12,163 nt of DNA, taken from NCBI GenBank assembly GCA_035491935.1, contig DATJJW010000256.1:1-12163 (forward strand), given 5' to 3'. Both the position numbers and the translations under genes were made by a program. The notes below the pieces were generated by a model, which saw only the letters and a program-made list of their open reading frames with translations, ran no database searches and was not told the origin of the DNA. How positions within the stretch are numbered: the first letter of the stretch is position 1; each line of letters begins with the position of its first letter. Positions 6,103-12,163 of this stretch are shown piece after piece. Source of the DNA: DATJJW01 sp035491935 (lineage in GTDB: Bacteria > Pseudomonadota > Alphaproteobacteria > ATCC43930 > CGMCC-115725).

Positions 6103-6489
6103 GCGCTATGCGCTGCTCCCCGTCATGATCCTCGCCTCGTATCCATCCTCTTTTTCTCGGCATCCCTTGGATTGGGCGCCCGCTCGGAAACCTGCAGCGC
6201 GGCCACGGCACAAAATCAATTTGCCTCCATTCCGGAGCACTAACGGCTTCCGGCGCGGTGCGCAACGAGTTTACATACTGCCGTGCCGAAGTACCGCGGC
6301 TTTCCAGAAATAGGCGCTAACCATCGTTAACGCGAGCCAAGATTAAAAAGATTTAAGGTTGATGCAGCAACCCCGATAGACGCCTGCCCCCATGATTCTT
6401 TCCAAGCCACCAAGCATCCCCGGCCATTCTCGGCCTTCAGCCGGGAACGTGCGCAACGGCCGTGATCGAGTTTCCAGGAGAATGCCCCT
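6103..6489. other. Divergent regulatory region between the DedA gene and degP
   Basis: A 387-bp stretch without a supported gene. It contains an imperfect inverted repeat CGCTAAC-CATC-GTTAACG (6315-6332), an AT-rich tandem motif (6340-6358), and a potential hairpin CCCGGC/GCCGGG (6419-6424 and 6440-6445) in the degP leader. The length and structure suggest regulated degP transcription. I could not identify a confident sigma-70, RpoH or ECF promoter by eye. Confidence 0.55.
6340..6358. promoter_or_regulatory. AT-rich tandem motif upstream of degP, candidate OmpR-type regulator site
   Basis: AGATTAAAA and AGATTTAAG follow each other directly (period 9 bp, 7 of 9 identical) in an otherwise GC-rich region, about 130 bp before the degP start. 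OmpR/PhoB-family regulators usually bind such tandem half-sites with a 10-11 bp period, and such a regulator is encoded just downstream of degP. Autoregulation is inferred only; an UP element is an alternative. Confidence 0.35.
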
Positions 6490-8040
<1,551 letters not shown>

Positions 8041-8049
8041 GCAGCGGAC

Positions 8050-8067
8050 ATGAAGCTGCACAAATGA
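8050..8067 (+). other. Five-codon mini-frame overlapping the response regulator start
   Basis: ATG AAG CTG CAC AAA TGA (MKLHK) begins 9 bp after the degP stop and its TGA overlaps the regulator ATG as ATGA. The octamer ATGAAGCT occurs twice, at 8050-8057 and 8064-8071, so the mini-frame may simply be a small local duplication. It could couple translation or be meaningless. Confidence 0.3.
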
Positions 8068-8741
8068 AGCTACTCGTCGTCGAAGACGATCGCGAGGCGG
8101 CCGCTTTCCTGATCAAGGGTTTGAAGGAAAGCGGCCACACCGCGGATCACGCAGCCGATGGTCGCCAGGGTCTGTTCCTGGCGACCTCGGAGCGTTTCGA
8201 TGCCATCGTCATGGATCGGATGTTGCCGGGCATCGATGGGTTGGCCATCGTGGCCGCCCTTCGGGCCAGCGACAACAAGACGCCGGTGCTGATCCTCTCC
8301 GCCCTCGACGGCGTCGACGAGCGGGTCAGGGGGCTGCGGGCCGGCGGCGACGACTATCTGACCAAACCTTATGCCTTTTCCGAGCTGCTGGCCCGGCTCG
8401 AGGCATTGACCCGGCGCTCCATCGGCCAAGGCGGGGAATCCCGGCTGCAGGTCGGCGATCTGGAGATCGATCTCCTGGCCCGCGCCGTCCGGCGGGCGAA
8501 CCAGCCGATCGAACTTCTGCCGCGCGAGTTTCGTTTGCTTGAAGTGCTGGCCCGCAATGCGGGCCATGTGGTGACACGCACGATGCTGCTGGAGCAGGTC
8601 TGGGACTATCATTTCGACCCGCAGACCAACGTCATCGACGTCCATGTCAGCCGCCTGCGCCAGAAGATCGACAAGGGCTTCGCCAAGCCGATGCTGGGCA
8701 CGGTGCGCGGCGCCGGATATTGCCTGAAGGCGGCGGAGTGA
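8064..8741 (+). CDS. OmpR/PhoB-family two-component response regulator
   Basis: The 225-residue protein has a receiver domain (1-118) with acidic pocket E7/D8/D9, phosphoacceptor Asp51 in VMDRMLPGIDG, Ser79 in LILSALDG and Lys101 in YLTKPYAF. A winged-helix DNA-binding domain follows (about 128-224): LEIDLLARAVRRANQPIELL, the recognition region TNVIDVHVSRLRQKID and the C-terminal hairpin GTVRGAGYCL. It should be phosphorylated by the sensor kinase encoded next and act as a transcription regulator, plausibly of envelope-stress genes including degP. The start ATG 8064 overlaps, in an ATGA, the stop of a 5-codon frame at 8050-8067; there is no strong ribosome binding site of its own, so coupling to upstream translation is possible. 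The subfamily resembles the regulators that follow degP in other alphaproteobacteria, as I recall them. Confidence 0.93.
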   Translation: MKLLVVEDDREAAAFLIKGLKESGHTADHAADGRQGLFLATSERFDAIVMDRMLPGIDGLAIVAALRASDNKTPVLILSALDGVDERVRGLRAGGDDYLTKPYAFSELLARLEALTRRSIGQGGESRLQVGDLEIDLLARAVRRANQPIELLPREFRLLEVLARNAGHVVTRTMLLEQVWDYHFDPQTNVIDVHVSRLRQKIDKGFAKPMLGTVRGAGYCLKAAE

Positions 8742-8860
8742 CGGTTGAACGGCGGCACGATTTCTGGATTGCTTCGTGGATGCCCGCAATGGCGGCCCTT
8801 CGTCGTCTATGCGAGGCATATGGCGACGATACACTCCCGTTCGGCGCCCATGGCCGGTAG
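8738..8860 (+). CDS. Possible 40-residue protein or leader between regulator and kinase
   Basis: GTG 8738 overlaps the response regulator stop as GTGA and has GAAGG 7 bases upstream. The frame gives 40 codons, starting MTVERRHDFWIASWMPAM and ending FGAHGR, then TAG 8858-8860. It is in the same frame as the kinase, whose ATG is only 6 bp later. A GTGA overlap is the usual arrangement for a kinase start, so this could be a coupling leader, a small protein, or the remains of a longer kinase N-terminus. About 25 of 40 third positions are G or C, which looks lower than in neighbouring genes, so chance is not excluded. No membrane segment or known domain was recognised. Confidence 0.35.
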   Translation: MTVERRHDFWIASWMPAMAALRRLCEAYGDDTLPFGAHGR

Positions 8861-8866
8861 AAGCCC

Positions 8867-10312
8867 ATGTTCGAACTCTTCCGCAGCAGCACGTTCCGGC
8901 TGATCGCGCTCTATACCGGGCTGTTCGCAGTCTCGGTGGCGGCGCTGCTGGCCTTCATCTATTGGCAGACCGTGGTCTATGCCGAACGGCAGACCGGCGA
9001 GACGCTGGATGCGGAGCTGACGGGCCTGTCCGAACAATACCGTCGTGCCGGCCTTTCCGGCCTGGTCGAGGTGATCAACGAGCGCAGCGCCCCGGCACGC
9101 GGCTCGACCATGCTCTATCTGCTGGTCGACAAGGATGGCCAGCCGCTGGCCGGCAACCTGACGCGCTGGCCCAACGGCCAGATCGACCCCGAGGGCTGGC
9201 TGCGCTTCACCCTGCGCGCCCCGCCGGTCAACGGCCAGGCGGCGCAGGATCATGTCGTGCAGGCCGAAAGCTTCCTGCTGCCCGGCGGCTATCAGCTGCT
9301 GGTCGGCCGCGACCTGGCCGAGGACCGGCAGTTCCGCGACCGCATCACCGATACCTTGGCCTGGTCGGCGGCGGTGACGCTGTGCCTCGCGCTGATCGGC
9401 GGCATTTTGATGAGCCGTTCGGTGCTAAGCCGCCTGGAATCGATCAACCGTACCTCCAGCCGGATCATGGCCGGCGAATTTTCCCGCCGCATCCCGCTCA
9501 AGGGTTCCGACGACGAGTTCGACCGGTTGGCCGCCAATCTCAACCGGATGCTCGACCGGATCCAGGCACTGATGACCGGCATGCGCCAGGTGACCGACAA
9601 CATCGCGCATGATCTGCGCTCGCCCCTCGGCCGGCTGCGCTCGCGTATCGAGGTGGCGCTGCTCGATCCGCCCTCGATCGAACGCTACCGTGCGCATCTG
9701 GAAGAGACGATCGAGGATGCCGACCGGCTGCTGGCGACATTCTCGGCGCTGCTGGGTATCGCCGAGGCAGAGGCGCATAGTGCGCGCGGCGACATGGTCG
9801 CCGTCGACATGACCGAGATCGCCCGCGGCATCGCCGACCTCTACGAACCGGTCGCGGAGGAGACGGGCTTGGGATTCGCAAGCGAATTGGCACCGGGGCC
9901 CCTGCCCGTCCTCGCCAACCGCCATCTCCTGTCCCAAGCGCTGGCGAATGTCGTCGAGAACGCGCTGAAATACACCGAGCCCGGCGGCACGGTGCGCCTC
10001 AGCCTCATGGCCGAACCCGCGGACCATGTGACGGTGCTCGTCGCCGATACCGGTCCCGGCATCCCGGCATGGGCACGCGCCCAGGTCTTCGACCGCTTCT
10101 ATAGGCTGGAGGCAAGCCGCACCACACCCGGCAATGGGCTCGGCCTCAGCCTCGTGCGCGCGGTCATCGGGCTGCACGAGGGCGTGGTGGCACTGGAAGA
10201 CACCGTGCCCGGCGCGGCTCAGCCAGGGCTGACGGTACGCATTACCCTGCCGCACCATGCCGAGTCGGCCGCCGGCACGGCCCCTTCGCTTCTGCACAAG
10301 GTTCAGGATTAG
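8867..10312 (+). CDS. Two-component sensor histidine kinase (HAMP-HisKA-HATPase)
   Basis: The 481-residue inner-membrane kinase has a first membrane helix (about 11-33), a periplasmic sensor region of about 130 residues (35-163), a second helix (about 164-184) and a HAMP linker (about 185-238). The HisKA helix carries NIAHDLRSPLGRLR (245-258) with phosphoacceptor His248. The ATP-binding domain shows an N box NVVENALKY (361-369), G1 DTGPGIP (394-400), F box FDRFYR (408-413) and G2 GNGLGLSLV (422-430), all intact. It should phosphorylate the regulator encoded at 8064. The periplasmic domain includes TMLYLLVDKDGQPLAGNL (81-98), a strand-turn pattern seen in many stress-sensing kinases; the signal is unknown but could be envelope damage given degP. 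An in-frame TAG at 8858-8860 limits the start to ATG 8867, whose ribosome binding site is weak. It lies 125 bp after the regulator. Confidence 0.94.
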   Translation: MFELFRSSTFRLIALYTGLFAVSVAALLAFIYWQTVVYAERQTGETLDAELTGLSEQYRRAGLSGLVEVINERSAPARGSTMLYLLVDKDGQPLAGNLTRWPNGQIDPEGWLRFTLRAPPVNGQAAQDHVVQAESFLLPGGYQLLVGRDLAEDRQFRDRITDTLAWSAAVTLCLALIGGILMSRSVLSRLESINRTSSRIMAGEFSRRIPLKGSDDEFDRLAANLNRMLDRIQALMTGMRQVTDNIAHDLRSPLGRLRSRIEVALLDPPSIERYRAHLEETIEDADRLLATFSALLGIAEAEAHSARGDMVAVDMTEIARGIADLYEPVAEETGLGFASELAPGPLPVLANRHLLSQALANVVENALKYTEPGGTVRLSLMAEPADHVTVLVADTGPGIPAWARAQVFDRFYRLEASRTTPGNGLGLSLVRAVIGLHEGVVALEDTVPGAAQPGLTVRITLPHHAESAAGTAPSLLHKVQD

Positions 10313-10350
10313 AGCTTTTACGCATGCCAGCTGCGTATGGGCGTTACGGC

Positions 10351-10397
10351 GATTTAATTAAAAACCCGCTGTTTTCCTGTATTAGAGTACGTATTCT
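10351..10397. promoter_or_regulatory. AT-rich block and near-palindrome upstream of hpnI, candidate operator
   Basis: GATTTAATTAAAAA (10351-10364) includes the perfect palindrome TTTAATTAAA (10353-10362). A second element, AGAGTACGTATTCT (10384-10397), is a 14-bp palindrome with one mismatched pair. Both lie 120-170 bp before hpnI in a 206-bp gap. The first resembles the AT-rich tandem motif before degP. A binding protein is not identifiable. Confidence 0.3.
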
Positions 10398-10431
10398 GCT
10401 GCCGTTCGATGCCTGCACCTGTGTCATCCGC

Positions 10432-10460
10432 TTGACGGATTTGATGCCGGCGCAGACATA
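10432..10460 (+). promoter_or_regulatory. Possible hpnI promoter
   Basis: TTGACG (10432-10437) is a good -35 hexamer; 17 bases later GACATA (10455-10460) is a poor -10. The position, about 60 bp before the hpnI start, is sensible. The weak -10 keeps confidence low, and hpnI could instead be read through from the kinase gene. Confidence 0.3.
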
Positions 10461-10518
10461 GAAACTGGACGCATCTGCGAAACGGACCGTTCCCGCTGCT
10501 AACTGAGAAGCCGATATC

Positions 10519-11715
10519 TTGTTGTCGTCCCTCTCCTTCTACCTAGGTGATGCGCTGGCGCTGCTGGCAGTGGTCGGCATCATCTACCAGACTGCTGCGC
10601 TGGTTTCCGTACGCCGCTTCGCCAAGGCCGCACACCCCCGGCCCGGATCCCCGCCGGCGGTGACCATTCTCAAGCCGGTCTATGGGCTGGATGTCGGGCT
10701 CTACGACAATCTGCGTTCCTTCTGCCTGCAGGATTACGGTGCGCCGGTGCAGATCGTCATCGGTGCGCATCGCGAATCCGATCCGGCCGTGGCTGTGGCC
10801 CGGCGTCTGATCGCCGATCTGCCGCAGGCGGATATCGCCCTGGTCGTCGACGGCACACTTGCCGGCAGCAATTTCAAGGTCTGCAACCTGTCGAACATGA
10901 TGGCTGTCGCCAAGCACCCGGTGCTGGTCATCGCCGACAGCGACATGCGGGTCGAGCCGCATTACCTCTCCAGCGTCGTCGGCACGCTGATGCAGCCGGG
11001 CGTCGGCCTTGTCACCTGCCTCTACAAGGGCACGCCCGCATCGATGGATAAGGAAGGCCGGCCGAACGGGTTCCGGGACCGGCTCGGCTCCATCCTGGGC
11101 TCGGCCTATATCAATTATGGCTTCCTGCCCTCAGTGCTGGTCGCCAAGCTGGTCGGCGCCAATACCGGCTGCTTCGGCGCCACCATGGCGATCCGACGCG
11201 ACACGCTGGAGAGCTTCGGCGGCTTCGGCGCGCTGATCAACCAGCTGGCCGATGATTACGTGCTGGGCGAACTGGTGCGCGACGCCGGCCTCAAGGTCGC
11301 GATCGCCCCCTACATCATCGAGTGCCTGGTGCTGGAGCCGGGCATAAGGGCCATGCTGCGCCACGAGCTGCGCTGGCAGCGCACGATCCGGTCGATCACG
11401 TCGACCGGCCTTGCGGCCTCCGTCGTCACCAACCCGGTCGGGATTGCGCTGGCGGCCTTGCCGGTGTCACTTTTTTCCAACACGGCGTGGCTGCTTTTCG
11501 CCGCCACCTTGGCGGCGCGTTGGACGCTGCTATATACCTGCAACCGCTCGTTCGGGCTGAGCCCTTTCGCGCTCTGGCTGGTGCCGCTGCGCGATGGCCT
11601 GACCTTGGCGATCCTGATCCTCAGTTTCTGCGGGCAGAGAGTTACCTGGCGCGACCGGAATTTCCAGGTCGGCCATGATGGTGAATTGACTTTGGAGGGA
11701 GATCCCCTGGCATGA
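10519..11715 (+). CDS. hpnI: Hopanoid biosynthesis glycosyltransferase HpnI
   Basis: The 398-residue protein is a GT2/GT21-like membrane glycosyltransferase resembling ceramide glucosyltransferase. It starts with a membrane helix (about 9-31), then PPAVTILKPVYGLD (45-58), the metal-binding DSD in VIADSDMRVEPHYL (137-150), the acidic pair in NQLADDYVLGE (241-251) and HELRWQRTIR (282-291), matching the (Q/R)xxRW-type motif. C-terminal membrane segments lie at about 300-340 and 352-372. In studied bacteria HpnI adds an N-acetylglucosamine-type sugar to bacteriohopanetetrol, the step before deacetylation by HpnK and conversion by HpnJ. TTG 10519 (or TTG 10522) is the start, with GAGAAG 8 bases upstream; no ATG lies near the expected N-terminus. 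It overlaps hpnJ by four bases. It lies 206 bp after the sensor kinase gene and likely begins an hpn operon. Confidence 0.92.
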   Translation: MLSSLSFYLGDALALLAVVGIIYQTAALVSVRRFAKAAHPRPGSPPAVTILKPVYGLDVGLYDNLRSFCLQDYGAPVQIVIGAHRESDPAVAVARRLIADLPQADIALVVDGTLAGSNFKVCNLSNMMAVAKHPVLVIADSDMRVEPHYLSSVVGTLMQPGVGLVTCLYKGTPASMDKEGRPNGFRDRLGSILGSAYINYGFLPSVLVAKLVGANTGCFGATMAIRRDTLESFGGFGALINQLADDYVLGELVRDAGLKVAIAPYIIECLVLEPGIRAMLRHELRWQRTIRSITSTGLAASVVTNPVGIALAALPVSLFSNTAWLLFAATLAARWTLLYTCNRSFGLSPFALWLVPLRDGLTLAILILSFCGQRVTWRDRNFQVGHDGELTLEGDPLA

Positions 11716-12163
11716 TGAAGACCTTGTTCCTGCAAGCACCATCGTTCGAAGGTTTCGATGGTGGAGCAGGGTCACGCTACCAGGCGAAGCGCGAGATCAA
11801 GTCGTTCTGGTTCCCGACGTGGCTGGCCCAGCCGGCCGCACTCGTTCCGGATTCCGTGCTGATCGACGCGCCGCCGGCCCGCAAGACGCTCGACGACGTG
11901 CTCAAGGTCTCGAACAAGTCCGACCTCGTCGTGATGCACACCTCGACCCCGTCCTTCGCCAGCGACGTCAAGGTGGCGCAGGCGATCAAGGACGCGAACC
12001 CGAACGTCAAGATCGGCTTCGTCGGCGCCAAGGTCGCGGTCGAGCCCTTGATCAGCCTGGAAGACGCCCCGCCGGTCGATTTCGTCGCCCGCGAGGAGTT
12101 CGACTTCACGATCAAGGAGATCGCCGAGGGCCGCGACTGGTCGAAGATCGACGGCATGAGCTA
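11712..12163 (+). CDS. hpnJ: Hopanoid biosynthesis radical SAM protein HpnJ, N-terminal part
   Basis: 150 codons are visible before the window ends. The N-terminus MMKTLFLQAPSFEGFDGG (1-18), SRYQAKREIKSFWFPTWLAQ (21-40) and PDSVLIDAPP (46-55) match HpnJ, and the visible part is the cobalamin-binding-like Rossmann domain (DLVVMHTSTPSF, IGFVGAKVAVEP, FVAREEFDFTIKEI). The radical SAM CxxxCxxC cluster lies beyond the right edge and cannot be checked. HpnJ is linked to forming the cyclitol ether head group of extended hopanoids from the sugar-bearing precursor. Two tandem ATG codons (11712 and 11715) are possible starts; the first forms an ATGA overlap with hpnI and has AGGGAG 10 bases upstream, so it is preferred. 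Translational coupling with hpnI is likely. hpnK does not lie between the two genes. Confidence 0.92.
   Translation, partial: MMKTLFLQAPSFEGFDGGAGSRYQAKREIKSFWFPTWLAQPAALVPDSVLIDAPPARKTLDDVLKVSNKSDLVVMHTSTPSFASDVKVAQAIKDANPNVKIGFVGAKVAVEPLISLEDAPPVDFVAREEFDFTIKEIAEGRDWSKIDGMS

Noticed and set aside
5338..6243. Plus-strand open frame of 301 codons opposite the DedA gene
   Set aside because: Antisense of a well-supported DedA protein; no domain or ribosome binding site.
6101..6313. 70-codon plus-strand frame with a hydrophobic start in the DedA-degP gap
   Set aside because: The start MRYALLPVMILA looks like a signal peptide, but the rest is Arg/Pro-rich without pattern, and there is no ribosome binding site.
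6443..6474. GGAAC followed by GTTT in the degP leader as an EcfG-type promoter
   Set aside because: The gap between the two words is about 21 bases, too long for the usual 16-17 base spacing.
9425..10297. Minus-strand open frame of 290 codons opposite the sensor kinase
   Set aside because: Antisense to the kinase, whose H, N, G1, F and G2 boxes are intact.
10319..10337. Terminator after the sensor kinase gene (TACGCA/TGCGTA stem)
   Set aside because: A 6-bp stem with no T tract on either strand; kept only as a structural note for the hpnI upstream gap.

Overview
The window is GC-rich chromosomal DNA that most resembles an alphaproteobacterium, possibly Rhodospirillales-like. The main reasons are the hopanoid head-group genes hpnI and hpnJ at the right edge, a Do-type protease followed by an OmpR-type two-component pair, and two very short DUF465 (YdcH-like) proteins. 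Genus-level placement is not possible by eye. TTG starts appear repeatedly (glycosyltransferase at 783, TerC at 4776, hpnI at 10519).

Left part (1-3178): two surface-polysaccharide genes diverge from a 129-bp gap. The minus-strand one is a GT4-type glycosyltransferase cut by the left edge; the plus-strand one is a KpsS-like capsule/Kdo transferase family protein. The second converges, with only 7 bp between stop codons, on a minus-strand DUF4743-Nudix hydrolase.

Middle (3179-6102): two small paralogous DUF465 coiled-coil proteins diverge from a 312-bp gap, the minus one ending in a clear intrinsic terminator. Next comes a minus-strand cluster, read right to left: a DedA-family membrane protein, a flavin reductase-like protein and a TerC-family membrane protein. 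The last two are only 15 bp apart and probably co-transcribed.

Right part (6103-12163): a 387-bp leader region precedes degP, an OmpR/PhoB-type response regulator and a HAMP/HisKA sensor kinase, all on the plus strand. This looks like an envelope-stress unit. Between regulator and kinase there is a 40-codon reading frame, in the kinase's own frame, that starts on a GTGA overlap and stops 6 bp before the kinase ATG. After a 206-bp AT-containing gap come hpnI and the start of hpnJ, overlapping by ATGA; these build the sugar/cyclitol head group of extended hopanoids.

The common theme is the cell envelope: polysaccharide, membrane proteins, periplasmic quality control and outer-membrane lipids. 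No mobile element, CRISPR array, tRNA or rRNA was seen. I found no strong evidence for an undescribed system. The best leads are the small frame inside the two-component operon, the similar AT-rich motifs upstream of degP and hpnI, and the paired DUF465 genes.
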